Origin: Selaginella tamariscina | Taxonomy: Eukaryota; Streptophyta; Lycopodiopsida; Selaginellales; Selaginellaceae | Direction of reading: 5' to 3' | Assembly (NCBI GenBank): GCA_003024785.1 | Contig: PUQB01000333.1 | Coordinates: forward strand, 124,001 to 188,000 | Length of the DNA: 64,000 nt | In this document: piece after piece, positions 24,269-36,942 of the stretch | Position numbering within the stretch: position 1 is the stretch's first letter | Layout: each line of letters starts with the position of its first letter | Program-made: the position numbers and the translations under genes | The notes under the pieces: generated by a model | What the model saw: the letters and a program-made list of their open reading frames with translations, nothing else | Databases searched by the model: none | Told to the model about the DNA's origin: nothing

Positions 24269-24660
24269 GGCGTGGAAGAAATCGCTAAAACCTACTTAAA
24301 CCTGGTCAGTCCGGTGCGCCATAGCCAGAGGGAAAACATCTTCTTTGAGGTTGTCTAGTGCTGGAAACCAGTTAAGAAGTCAAAATCGACCAGAAATTTC
24401 TTGTTTCCTGAAGAAATGGGGATCAGAGAGAGACAATGTGAGCAGAAAGATCTTACCAATTCAGAAGGAAACATCGAACAAAAACTCTTCTTTCTTGAGA
24501 TTTTCCTGAAGCATGAAAATCAGAGAGATAATGGAGCCGTTGAGAGATCTTACCAGTGATTCCGTGAGGAACATTCGGCGCTTCAGGAACCCTAAACGTC
24601 CGCCATGGCGTCTTCGTTCCTTCAAACCCTAACCCGGCAAAAAGTGCAAAAAATTCGTAA
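24269..24660 (-). promoter_or_regulatory. 5' leader of the DnaJ gene with a duplicated splice-donor segment
   Basis: Two similar segments of about 90-95 bp (about 24405-24475 and 24500-24575) each hold, on the minus strand, a GGTAAGATCT donor-like site followed by a CTGATTTTC/TCTCTGATC-type segment and TTCAGGAAA. Plant DnaJ genes often have a leader intron, and here two tandem donors could compete. A possible acceptor is TTTCCAG near 24370. The promoter probably lies beyond 24600. Confidence 0.5.
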
Positions 24661-27600
24661 TCTTTACCCCATTTAGGTTAACTGTTTCCCGCGCGGGATT
24701 CCGTACATGTATCTAAAACCCGATTAAAGACTGATTAGGAGAGCCTAGAACTCTCTAGAAAGCCACAGAATATTCTTAGAATATTTTATAAACGTTTGTA
24801 TTGAATTGAATTGTGTTTTAGGTTTAGTAAGGGATGTATAAATGGAAATAAATAAATAAAAATTATGTCACTGACATTTAATAAATTCATATATATATTA
24901 GAGAGAGAGAGAGAGACTGAGGACTAGAATGTAAAGTAAATGGTTACAAAGATGGTTATGTAAAGTTATATAGATTATTATCATAATAACTAATGTATGC
25001 ATCAATTCACATGTTTGTATAGATGGACAAAAGATTAATTTTAAAATTGATAATAAAAATTTAAATAGAAGTATTTAATAAATGGTAAAAATTATATTAA
25101 ATGCACCATAAAATGCTAAAATGTATCATATGGAATCATGTTAAGTTATAAATAATAATACCCACAGACAACAACAACAACAACATAAGATATAGTTAAG
25201 AATGTATGTATATACCCTATTATACACATGATAAATTCCTTAATATTTAATAAAATACTTTAATTAATATATAAACTAATTATTTTTAGTCATTACATCT
25301 TGTTATATAATTGTGGCTTAGTAAGTGCCATTAGATATGAAGCATATTTAAATATTCTTATTAATCAATTCTAAACTCTTAAAATAATAATTATTAATGT
25401 AATTTAAATTTAAGTGTGTGACACGAATTCAGAACAAAAGTTGTATAGGAGGGGAGGAAGGATTTACCTCGTATAATTTTATAATGTTTAAACATTTATT
25501 ACTATTTAAATAAATAATATTGTTAATGTTATAATGGATTCATTAATGATGTTTTGATTTTATTTTATTTTATTTTTTTATTATATTATAATTTTTTGTG
25601 TCATTTCTTTTTTTTCTTTCTAATATCTTTTTAATATATTATATTTATATACCACCAAACCAAAGCATATTTAAGTTACATAAGACATAGAAATTCTTAA
25701 GAATATATAAATATTTATTTATAAACCTTATAAATTTTTTATCTTAAATTCATATAAAAAAATCAAACTTAATTATTTGGAGCTTTTTACTGTATAGCTT
25801 AATTTATCTATTTAAAATCAAATGCACAAATAATTGTTTTTTAAAATTTAACTTAAAGTTAATATTTTGTAATAAGGATTAAAAAAATATTTACATTTAA
25901 GAAACCAATCCTTATTAATATAAGATTTAACTTATTATATATAGAAAGAGAGAGAGAGAGGATGTAATGGACAAATAAAATTGATAATTAGCAAATGAAA
26001 ATAAATAAATTAAGTTAAAATAAAATTTAAAAAGATTCAACATCAGTCAATTCATTCATCACAAACGTTAATCACATTTCATTAATTTATTTTAAAGTTT
26101 AAAATGTAAATTTATACGTTTTAATAATGAAATTTATGTTTGAAAATAGGCTATAAATTTATAAATTTTAATTTTAAAATCAGCAATGTGATTTTAATAT
26201 ATCTTAATATATAATTTGCAATAATATAATATATAATATTTAATTTAAAATATATTAATATAATATAAAATTTAAAACATAAAACAAACTATATAATATA
26301 TAATTTATAAATAAAAAGATACAGTCTCCTTCTACACATGAAATCTAATCCTTCTTGCGATTAAAATATATTAATATATTACTTTACTTTAAAAATATTC
26401 AGAAACATCTAACAATAATATCATCGAAAACATTAATTTGCCCAATCCACACTCTCATATATTACATGTGTATGTTTATCAAATAATTATGCACTAATGG
26501 AGGTGCGAGTGATTTTATATGACTCATACATTCATACATATTATAAGATGTTTATATATATATATATATAAAAGATGTTTCTTGTAATATGTGAAATGTC
26601 TACATATACACAGCAGATCACATACACACTGCATATACACATAGATATATACATTCACATGTAAGTGCATAGTAGATCACGTGTACATATGTGAAGTGTC
26701 TGTACATATATGAATGCATACATGTAGGCACATACATATGTACATGCATTACTTATGCTATCTGAAACGATCTCTCTGCATGCATGTGTCTTTGTGTGTG
26801 TGCGTCTATGTATGTAGTATGTCTTATATATGTAGTGATATGCGTCTGTGTAGATCGTAAGGAGGCACATGTATTATCTATGTATTCAATGTAGTCCGTA
26901 TCTTCTATGTATATCATACATATGTGATCTAATGGTATATATGCATTTATATACAATATATATACCTATATAAATATATAGGAATAAGTGTATATAATAC
27001 AGAATGTATAGTTTCATTTACGTCTTATATTACATTTCAAAGCAATTATAAGATTATTAAATCAATGTGAGCGACGTTATCAACTGTTATAAAGAATTTG
27101 GTATTTAGGTTGGTTTTTACTTATCAATGGCTTAAATTCTTAAAATAGATTAAAAAATAGTTCAATAAAAAAAACTTTATATTATATATATAAGTATACA
27201 ATGTAATTCAAATACACATACCCATAAAAGAGTTATGTGGCAATAAATTATGAAAATAATTTTCATCAGTATAATAATGCATTAAATTTTAAATTTTTAA
27301 ACTGGCAAAGTTGTCGTACATAATAATAAATTAATAATGAACTTATTACTGTAATAATTAAGATATGCGCAGGTGTTTATATTTGGTGGACTAGAGATTA
27401 AAGTAGTTGAGAAGAAGTAGGAGCAGTTCATTATCCTTCCCAATAGCTATCATACGTGTGTGTGTGTGTATAATATTTATAATTAATATTAATGAAGCAA
27501 ATTTGTATATGTTAGTGTTGTGTTTATGTGATATACACACATATATATATAACTTATTTGATTTTAATATGAACAATTTGTGAAATGCAACATTAAAGAC

Positions 27601-28654
27601 TTTTTAATAGTGAAATGGATGTTATATTCTTTTTTAAGTAATTTGTAAGTTTATACTTATTTATATATATAAAATGTATATATTCTAAATACATTGTTAT
27701 TTTGTTATATATGGAAACACCTAAATAAGCATATTCATGTATATATTTGCATTGTGTATACATGTGCTCTCTCTCTCTCTTATAGTTTACATGTGTGGTA
27801 TGTGTTTTCTTATATTATATGTGCATGTAACATTTAAATATATGGATAGATCTAAAACTATCTCTCTCACACATATTATTTTTATATAACATACATAATA
27901 TTTAGTACATTTATTTGCATAATTTCATGTATATTTCATACATTTCTATAGTGGTGAGATGAAGCCAAATGTAACTATTTAAATAGTTATATATATTCAA
28001 TATAAAATAAAAAGTATACAAGTGCATGTTTAATTAACCATTCAACTTCACTAAGATAGTAAAATTACTATGTACTTTACCATTTAAGCTTATCAACAAA
28101 AACTACTATATATTTATTAATAAAGTATTATATATATATTATTGTCATGCCTTGTTTTTCTTTTCAATTGCAAAGTTAAAGTTCAGATATTTTTTCAGTT
28201 CTAATCATGTGTAAATAAATTGTCACACGTGTCTCATGCATAATGAGCTTTTTAAAGTCACATATGTTAATAATTATCGCTCATGTCTCATGCATTGCCA
28301 GTTTTTTCAAAACCTCATGAATAGACTTTAAATATTCATGAAGGATACCTTTTCTATGTGTGACGTCAGAAATTCAAGGTGGTTGTAGTAAGAGTTTTTA
28401 TATATATATTATGTAAATGTGAAAGCGGTGAGCTTTGCGCTTGTTTGTGACTACTCCATGTAGCACACCTAAAAATATATCATTGCTTAACACATGTACA
28501 TACAAAGATACATATCACATTATATAGATACGTACATGACACATTACGATAAAACCACACACACATGTAAGTAGAATCCAATGTTCATAACAAATGCATT
28601 TCAATGTGATTTGTAAGCTATTGATAAAGTATACTACTAATTAGTCTGGGTCTC
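24661..28654. other. AT-rich intergenic DNA with a dispersed repeat copy
   Basis: No gene is supported. It includes (GA) runs at about 24900 and 25950 and a (TA) run at 26557. A block at about 26636-27025 is a direct copy of 32517-32895 (listed separately). Confidence 0.5.
26636..27025 (+). repeat. Dispersed repeat, copy 1
   Basis: The match to 32517-32895 includes ATAGATATATACATTCACAT, TTATGCTATCTGAAA, CGATCTCTC, ATCTATGTATTCAATGTA, GTATCTTCTATGTAT, and AATACAGAAT-TATAGTTTC, ending TTTACGTCTTATA. No coding capacity is recognisable. The repeat family is unknown. Confidence 0.75.
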
Positions 28655-28657
28655 TAT

Positions 28658-28690
28658 GGGTGGTGTTACATGTGGGTCGGATCTGGAAAA
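28658..28690 (+). repeat. Left terminal inverted repeat of the Harbinger element
   Basis: GGGTGGTGTTACATGTGGGTC, then a GATCTGG segment. It pairs with the right end at about 31396-31429, with one missing C. Confidence 0.88.
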
Positions 28691-28984
28691 AATTAAGGAT
28701 TCAGATCCAATTTCACTATGTTACATGTAAAAAGTATCATGAATAAGTGTCTGGGTCTGGAATTACATTCGGAACCCCAAGGGGGTTCCGAATAAATTCC
28801 AAATGCCCTGAATGACCACGTGGCAACTGAGATGTCCTATTTTGTGCCAAAACATTTTAGGTTGTGAATGTCGGGAGAAGGAATGTCGGAAGTGAATATG
28901 GAGGGCTTTGTTGATGCGACGATGCCTCCCCTCAAGGAGATTCATCATCAGCAGGTGGTAAGAAGGGTAGATCTGCAGCTGTGC

Positions 28985-29810
28985 AAGTGCTCTATTACTG
29001 CAAGGGGAAAACCTGGACTGAAGAGGAACTCATCATTCTGTCTTTGAAAGAGGGAAGATGACAACAAATATCAAGGTGGGGGAGCTAGAGAGAAAGGGAA
29101 GAAGAAGGCTGACATGTGAAGAGATTGAAATGTTTTGCTTGCAACATAAGCTCTACAGAGATGCAAGTCAACTCATGAAATGGTGGGAGCAGCTGAAGAT
29201 AGAGTTCAACAAGATTTATGACTAGAAAAGGCTGTGCCAAGTGGTCACAATAGTTACTGGTCAATGACTCCTATTGAGAAAAAGCAGAGGAAGTTTGCTG
29301 ATATGAGTAGTCTTTGTTTGATCAACTGCGTATCACTCTGGCAGAGAACAAGACGGTGGAGCTGGGGGCTTGGTTAGTGACACATCTGGCTCAAGGTTTG
29401 CATCTGCAAACACCACCACTGAAGTAGAGGCCATGGAAGATGAGGAACACGGTTCAGGTATTTTTTTAAATTATTTTTAAAAGTTTTTATAGAACTTACA
29501 AAAGATTTTTTGTTTTAGAAAACGATCTGAACCTGAGACCAAGAAAGGCGATGAATCAACTTCTACAACTGGTAAAAAAAGGAAACGATTGCCTCGTGGT
29601 TCTGGGGATTTGATCAAGCAGCTGAGAAAGCTCAGGAGGCTCAGATGGAGTTGCAAAAGCAGCTTCTAGAGATGCAAAAAGAACACAGCAATGAGGCTCT
29701 GCAGCTACAGAAGGAATCAGTTGCAGCACTAATTGAGTCCTCAAATGCTCAAACTAGAGAGCTCACTGCAGCCATTGGAGGTGTTCAGCGTGTGATGGAA
29801 TCATAACGAC
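28985..29810 (+). pseudogene. Harbinger accessory protein (SANT/Myb-like), frameshifted
   Basis: GKTWTEEELIILSLKEGR at about 29006-29059 is a SANT/Myb-like trihelix start (W-T-EE...L). Later parts such as FCLQHKLYRDASQLMKWWEQLKIEFNKIYD and a Gln/Glu-rich C-terminal stretch that would be helical (about 29600-29800) continue in other frames. PIF/Harbinger elements encode a SANT-domain protein that helps bring transposase to the nucleus and to DNA. Stops and at least three frame changes break it; an intron at about 29459-29518 (GTATTTTTT...TTTAG) is plausible before ENDLNLRPR. Confidence 0.6.
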
Positions 29811-29994
29811 ATCATGAAAAGCTTTTTGAACATGTAGATGTCCAACGTTTTGTGTGTTTGTTTTTTCTTCTTCTTTTTGTTTTTTTTTTTTTTTTCTTTT
29901 TTCTGTCACGGAGACTAATCTATTGTAGCTTTTAAATATTTATCTTTTTTTTACATAAATATTTTGAACTACAATGTATTAATATAGTTTACAA

Positions 29995-31170
29995 TTATCT
30001 TCCTAAAAACATCTCCTGGTCTAGAAAATCCTGGTGCAAAAATCGTGTTGTATCCGGGATCAGATTATCACCTATCCATTCCTCAAAAAACCTGTCACCC
30101 TTGTCCATGATAATATTGTGCAAAATAACACAACATTGGATAGCATTAGACACAAGGTAAGGGTCCCCTCTAAATTGTTCTAGCCAGATACCTCCATTGC
30201 ATTTTAGTTGGCCAAATGCTCGCTCCACAGCGATCCGTGTTGATGAGTGCATGTAGTTCCAATCCGAAAACTCATACATACGGTGAGGAAAAGGGGTCAA
30301 CATACCAGGTCTCAGATCATACCCACCGTCTGCAATAAGGTACTCAGGGATAGGCCCAGATGTTGTTGAAATCACAGGCCCTGCAAGTCTTTGTTTTGCG
30401 TCTACCAGCTGTTTGAAAGTACTCCTTTGCCAAACTCTACGATCGTTGCATGAACCTGGCATCCCCGAAAAAACATCAAGAAACCGAGACTTACTATCCA
30501 CAATGGCTTGCACTTTCATGCTGATCTTCTCTTGTAATCCCTCCATTCCCTAGAATCAGAGTCCACAGGCAGCTCCAGAGCAACATGAGTGCAGTCAATA
30601 GCTCCCACAGTTAGGAAAACCATGAATCTTTTGAAAACCTCGCTTCACCTCTGAAGTTAGCATTGGTTCAGCGAACATGTCGTGGCCCAAGATGAGTGAT
30701 CAAGGCCTTCACAAAGCGCTTGAATGTCATGATGCATGTGGAGTGGCTGCAACCAAAGAGCTTCCAATCCCAAGCCAGGTATCCCCAGTTGCTAATCTTC
30801 TCAACGACAAAGCCACCTGTTTTGCCACTGAGTTACTCCTTGCGTATTGTTCTCAATCCTGGGGGTGGATGGCGAACCAACTCCTCATGCAAAACCTCAC
30901 AGAGATAATCGAATGTTGACGTGCTCACCCTAAAAAATTGTCTCCATTGTTCAGGATCAACTCTTTTCACCTCAGTGTAAAACAAATCCCACCAATGCAA
31001 GGACGTGTTTTGATGTAATAATCACCTATGATTTGTCTCTAGGAACTTGCCATTCAGAAGTTCTTGAAAAAGAACAGCAGTTGTTGAATCACCCCTTCTT
31101 AGACAAACTGCTTAAATGAAATGAAACAAGAATAGAGAACTGTGAACTTGAGCTTGTCGCCAGTGCTTGA
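29995..31170 (-). pseudogene. PIF/Harbinger transposase (DDE_4 nuclease), frameshifted
   Basis: The C-terminal open frame (29995-30546, 183 residues) carries VFSGMPGSCNDRRVW, the second catalytic Asp in YLIADGGYDLRPG (residue 73) and the Glu in STRIAVERAFGQLK (residue 108). The first Asp lies upstream in another frame: GAIDCTHVALELP at about 30555-30600. Further upstream come QWRQIF-RVSTSTFDYLCEVL at about 30890-30950, the usual N-terminal helical segment. The frame is broken at about 30548, near 30640 and at a stop near 30845. Because D, D and E all remain, the copy decayed recently or its breaks are sequence errors. Confidence 0.8.
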
Positions 31171-31395
31171 ACAACAACAAAACCTGTTGGAACATAGCCT
31201 TGAGCAAGCTGAACCATCTATGGACAAGAAGAAGTTGTCGCCGCCTTCGCTGGCTCATCGGGAGAATCAGTTATTTATGTGGCACCTAATGAGGTGGAAT
31301 ATCGTGTAACAAGAATAACATGTGAAAAGTACAAATGAAAGTATATTCATGTTTACATGTAACACCCTCATCCGAATCCTTCACCTGGATCCTAA

Positions 31396-31429
31396 TTTTC
31401 CGGATCCGGACCCACATGTAACACCACCC
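31396..31429 (-). repeat. Right terminal inverted repeat of the Harbinger element
   Basis: The complement of the left end, finishing ACATGTAACACCACCC directly before TAT. Confidence 0.88.
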
Positions 31430-31432
31430 TAT

Positions 31433-34400
31433 GTGGACTGACACCATCCACAATATTTAGTTTCTCATAAGGTGGATAATAGTTAAATCGTATCAAACTT
31501 TCTTAATATTGTGAAAGTCATCTTTATTAAGTAAGAAGGCCTCTTCTAATAGATGATATATTTATAGCTGAAGTAATTCGATTGCTTCCCAAATTCCTAA
31601 TAACGTTTTTTATGGAACAATAAAGTTTGGGATATATGGATTATGGAGAGTATTATAAGGTTTATTAATGTTAATTTACTTAATTAAATTTGCGTAAGCA
31701 TTTTCTAAATTTGTCAATAATGACTTTGAAATTATTTGGATCAACCCACGATTGGAATGCCTCTTGCCATTTCTTCTAACTCGAGCATACATTGAATGAG
31801 CCGTAATCGTATCCTATAGAAACTCCTTATGTTACAATTGCCTTTATATATATATATATATAATTAGGATATATAATTGGAATGGATAATGAACGCATCT
31901 AGCCTTACTTCACCTGCTCGTGCTTCTTCCTCAGCTACTCCTGCTTCCGCTCCTAGCTTGATGCGACTCTCTTGATAGATATACACTTCCTAGGCCAACG
32001 AAAAGCTAGAGTTTCAAGCAAGAATTTGGCCATGTCATTCATCTTTGCAATGCACGTGTGTCTCGTATGACATACGTGTGTATCAAACTGTACATAATAT
32101 GTATAAATTACTTGATAGTATCTAACCTAATTTGAATCACTTGACAAGACGTACAATTTCTCCATTTAAAAATCAAATGCACACCCTCATACACGCCAGC
32201 CAGCACCGTTACTTTGCTTACGTGGTCTCATGTCGTAGCTGGCAGTCTACACTCATATTATATTACATATGTGTTTTGCCACGTATATTCATATGTGTGT
32301 GTTTTTCCATGTGCATATATGTCTATGCATGATGTACATGAGTACTTATGTGCAATACTTATCGATATTCCATGCTGTGGACGAAGCATCCAAAACAATA
32401 TTCCAAATAATCCATTATTACATGCAATACCAAACTGGTACATATATGTATTAATGTACAGAGAGAGGGCTGAAACAATGTGTCAATGAAAGGGATCTCT
32501 CCAGAGGCAGACACTACATAGATATATACATTCACATGTAAGTGTATGTGTGTTTTTAAGTAAATCACTTGTACATGTCTTTTATGTGCAGTTATGTGAA
32601 GTTTGTGGGTGTGTGTATGCATGCATAGGCACACATGCTTTTATGCTATCTGAAAATTTGGTAAACGATTTCTCGCTGCGTGTGGTGTGCGTGTGTGCGT
32701 GTGAAAGATATATATATATATATATATATTTCCGTCTTGTATATGTAAATATCTAGATACATAAGGACGCAGATGTATGCATATATCTATGTATTCAATG
32801 TAATCTGTATCTTCTATGTATACATATGTAATCTAAGGTGTATACAATATATATATACACAATACAGAATTTATAGTTTCTTTTTACGTCTTATACCACC
32901 TTAATTAGGTTATCATATTACCACTTTTTATATGCATTTCTGCAGGCGGAATATAACATAAGAACTTCTTTCACAATGGCCTCTCTCTTAATTAAATTAA
33001 TTATTTTATAATTATTTTACATGCTTCAGGATTATTCCATATAATTAATTACCACTGATCTGGATTATGAAATCGTCCCCTATTTTTTTACACCCAGTGT
33101 TTGATTTAACTGATATAATGAGCGTGCCAGTCTCTTAAGAGCAAATCCTCATAATGGTTGACTACTACAATGAACCATATCAAAAGGCAGGAAAAATAAA
33201 TAGATTTAATTTAATTTTTAATTTTTTTTTATAGAATATAATTTTAAATCTGTTTATATTTGCATCATCTGTGAGAAGCAGTGCATATAAATGCTTTTTA
33301 TAAATAATAAATAAGGATTGTATTTCTCATGAAAATGTATATAAATATAATCAAATAATGATTACACATAATGAATGTATAATGTATAATCACAATAACA
33401 TATTCGTACACACTTCAAATATGTTTTAATTTCAGTCGCTCAATTTGATGTTGAAATAAAAGACTAAAATTAAAACATTTAAAAAGTTTTACCATGTTCT
33501 ACAAATTAAACATGGAATCACATAATATTGGTTAGTTGTTTTCTCTCTCACACACATGCACAACAAGAATATCAATGTTTGTAGGATATATGCAAGCTCT
33601 TCATATCCACAAATGATTAAATAACAATCATAGGTCAGTAACATGCACTATTTTATGGGGTGGATATTACACAATGTCACAATTGGTCCTCCGAATGTTA
33701 TGTTCACACATGTGTGCAACTAGAGTGTGTGTAACGTGCACACACATATGCACACTCATGCATATAATTATTGATTTAGGTGGTTCTATTAAATTACAAT
33801 GTATAGTACATTGAGGAGAATAATATTAATAGTCTTCTCAATTAAATAATATATACGTACCCTTGCACACACCGACACATGAAACTCTTGGTGGCGTGGC
33901 AAACAAAATCAGAAAGAAAATTATACATGAAAAAATAATTAATTAAGAATTCATCAGTTAAAGTTTTAGACCTCTACAGTTTGAATAACAAACGCAATAA
34001 TTTCAATAAATATTAATAATCATTGAAGATATTCTTTTTTTGTTTGCTTATTATTGCCTGATACAATTGTATATAATAATCACATTTCGAAACCAATTAA
34101 ATTAAATTCAATAATTTAATTTATATTGATTAAAATTTTAATTAATACTAACATGGCAACTATGAATACTATGGATACTCAATTAAAAAATTGCAATGGG
34201 AATGAACACTAAAAGAACGGTTAGTTTAAATGAATATTTAAATTAATTTTGCAATATTTATAAGAAAAAACATTTTAATATAATGAAATCATTTTAGAAA
34301 ATGAAATAATTATATATTTAGTATTTTAAAATTTTTTAGAAGTGTAAAAAGTCTTAAGTGAGATATGCATGTCACAATTATTAAATACAAAAGGAAGACA

Positions 34401-36713
34401 CGATTTCCTTACTCTCGAGGTTCTTGCACATTAAAGAGTGTAAAGTCATTGTCACATTTAAGAGTGCAAAAAGTCTTTTGCACCTGTAATATATTTCACA
34501 CTTCAAAAAATGTGAGAGAAAATTCTTTATTTATTGTTACACACTATAAACATGACTGACAATTGAAGGTTTTTAAACCTTTACAAAATGTACATTTAAA
34601 GTTCAATAAGTGTGGAAGGTTAAATTTTTTTTCAACCCTTTAATAATTGAAGAGGACATGTAATAGAGTCTTAAAATGTAAAGGACAAACTTAGAAAAGT
34701 GCCCTTCAAGCCCTAGAAGCATATATTTTATATATATCATAAATAAATATAAGAATTTTACATTGGATATTCTTTATATATGCATTATTATTGTATTAAA
34801 AAGTTTTTTATTTTGTTGGATGGATTATTGATTGTTTTGTGAACCTCTTGATATGTCAAATCTATAATCATAACTTGTGACAGTTATGGGACAAATAAAA
34901 AAATGAATTATTTTTGAAAACTCATCAATTACAATTATAAAAATAAAATTACTAATAATTGATGAATTGATGACTAAGGACACTTTACATTTGAAAGGGG
35001 TTTTAAACAATATCATGTAAGTTTGGTACACTAACTCACCTGGCAAATACAAATGAAATGTTTAATGTTCTAATTCATTCAAGTTATTAAAAAATTTATT
35101 GAATTAACTTCAACATATTGCGAATACTAAAGTATTCATAATTAGTATAACATAACAAAATTGAATGACACAAAGACAAACCTCGTAATCATGGACATAT
35201 AATTATGGGTGACAATGCAATAATTAATTTTGAAGGTAAAAGTGTATTAATGATATAAAGAGAGATGAGATTTATAAAAAGGTTATGTTGAGTATCTTTA
35301 ATTTATGTTATTAGGTCTGCATTAAGCTAAATGATGTATATAAAAAGAGTTTTAACTTTAAATGATTTGAATTTAAAAGAATTTACCCTTAAAGATTAAA
35401 ATAAGCTCGTTCATTGTTAAAATCAGATAATCATAATGAAATAAAGTATCAACTTTACGATTAAATTATTAAAAATGATGAATAATTAAGACATGTTGAG
35501 TCATCATGAATAATAAATAATTATATAATACAACTAACTCGTACGATTTGTTGAATCTCGTCCAAACTTCCAAGTCCTCTCACTATTCGTAATTATATAC
35601 TTGATACTCTTCAATGTTATATCCAAAGTAATACAAACGTCGATCAGAATGTAAGTGTGATCATAATGTACACTATTGTAAACGAGTTAAGACTAATCAA
35701 TTGTGAAATAAATTATATTTAATGTACATATTATTCATTAAACACTTTAAAATTATTAATTATTAATTATTAATTATTTAAAGAACTCATGTTTTTAAAG
35801 ATTATTATATAGTGAAGATTATTAATTACTTATTATTATGCTATGCTTTTGAAGAACTTGATGCACATATTAATTACATGTGTTTTATTTTAAAAAAAGT
35901 TTTAAGATATCATCGAAGTAAATATTATAATGAAATAATTTCACTGAATAATAACATTCATTTATTCAAAAGGCATTATTGTGTATAATAATATCTTCAT
36001 TACTCACATTAACATACATGAATAAAGTCGTATACTTCACATCATTTAAACTTCATAAAATAAGAAATTTCAAATAATTGTTTCAACATATTAAACATAA
36101 GAGGAATTAAATACTTATTCAACACATATGTTTTATGATAATTAATTGAGATATCCCATATAATCTTTAAAATAATTATATCACCTTAAAGATAAATTAT
36201 ATCATCAAAATCCATGCTTATTTGTTTTATATTTTATTTTCTTATAATTAGAACTTTTAAGTTATAACTATTCATGATTACAATTTCTTTTAATAGTATT
36301 AAGAATTAAAAAGAATTTAAGCTGATTAATTCAAAAATCCTTAAATGCTTCATTGTATGTAATAGCAAAGCATATTTTAAGTTTAAATATGTATTAGACT
36401 TTAATTATTATATAAGTAAATAAATATTAAAATATTTTAAAAGGAAAACATATATAATGAAAATTGTATTTTTAATTATGAATTCTGTTAGTTTTAATTC
36501 TTCTAATAATCTGTAAAATCTAAATCATTTAACTTAATTTTATATATATAATTTAATACATGATATCTTTTAGCTATGCATAACACGTAATCTTGTTTAG
36601 ATTTGGTATGTATTATATATTTCCTCTCTCTCTATCTATATATAGTAAGTTTTGTGGGTATACTGCGCGTGAGTGTATTAGTACATACACACATATCTAT
36701 GCAATATATAAGA

Positions 36714-36716
<3 letters not shown>
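31433..36716. other. AT-rich intergenic DNA
   Basis: No gene is supported. It contains a second copy of the dispersed repeat (32517-32895), a TA run at 32709-32730, and a short Ala/Ser/Pro-rich frame at 31889-31975 that reads like coding DNA but has only 28 codons. Confidence 0.5.
32517..32895 (+). repeat. Dispersed repeat, copy 2
   Basis: Direct-orientation relative of 26636-27025 with insertions of simple repeats. The two copies lie on either side of the Harbinger element, about 5.9 kb apart. Confidence 0.75.

Positions 36717-36788
<72 letters not shown>
36717..36788 (+). repeat. Compound microsatellite (TG)n(AG)n
   Basis: A TG run at about 36717-36745 passes straight into an AG run to 36788. 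It lies about 170 bases upstream of the first recognised coding exon of the CrtI-like gene. Confidence 0.95.
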
Positions 36789-36790
<2 letters not shown>

Positions 36791-36791
36791 A

Positions 36792-36881
36792 AAAACATAA
36801 TATGTAAACGCACTAGATGTGTGCATTTTATATCTATAAAACATAATATGTAAACGCACTAGATGTGTGCATTTATATCTA
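36792..36881 (+). repeat. Perfect tandem duplication, about 45 bp
   Basis: AAAACATAATATGTAAACGC followed by ACTAGATGTGTGCATTT and ATATCTAT occurs twice, nearly identical. Confidence 0.92.
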
Positions 36882-36942
36882 TTTATTCTTGACAGACCAG
36901 TTTTTTTTAAAAGTTATGTCCACATTTGACATATTTTAAACG

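Larger units (their letters stand above)
28658..31429 (-). mobile_element. PIF/Harbinger DNA transposon, 2772 bp, nearly complete
   Basis: Terminal inverted repeats start GGGTGGTGTTACATGTGGGTC at the left and end with the complement at the right; the match extends through GATC(C)GG. The element is flanked by TAT on both sides (28655-28657 and 31430-31432), the 3-bp duplication expected for this superfamily. Inside are a DDE_4-type transposase on the minus strand and a second, SANT/Myb-like accessory frame on the plus strand, which is the usual two-gene Harbinger layout. Subterminal ATGTTACATGTAA and TTTACATGTAAC motifs are inverted too. Both genes carry frame breaks. Confidence 0.9.

Noticed and set aside
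26655-26956. His/Thr/Tyr-rich ORFs around 26.7-27.0 kb
   Set aside because: They arise from (CA/TA)-rich repeat DNA, and the same block at 32.5 kb does not keep the frame.
31889-31975. Short Ala/Ser/Pro-rich frame MNASSLTSPARASSS...
   Set aside because: It has only 28 codons with a stop, no domain and no continuation in other frames that I could support.
36593-36859. ORFs with (VCVC) and (RERE) or (SLSL) repeats
   Set aside because: They are translations of the (TG)n(AG)n microsatellite on either strand.
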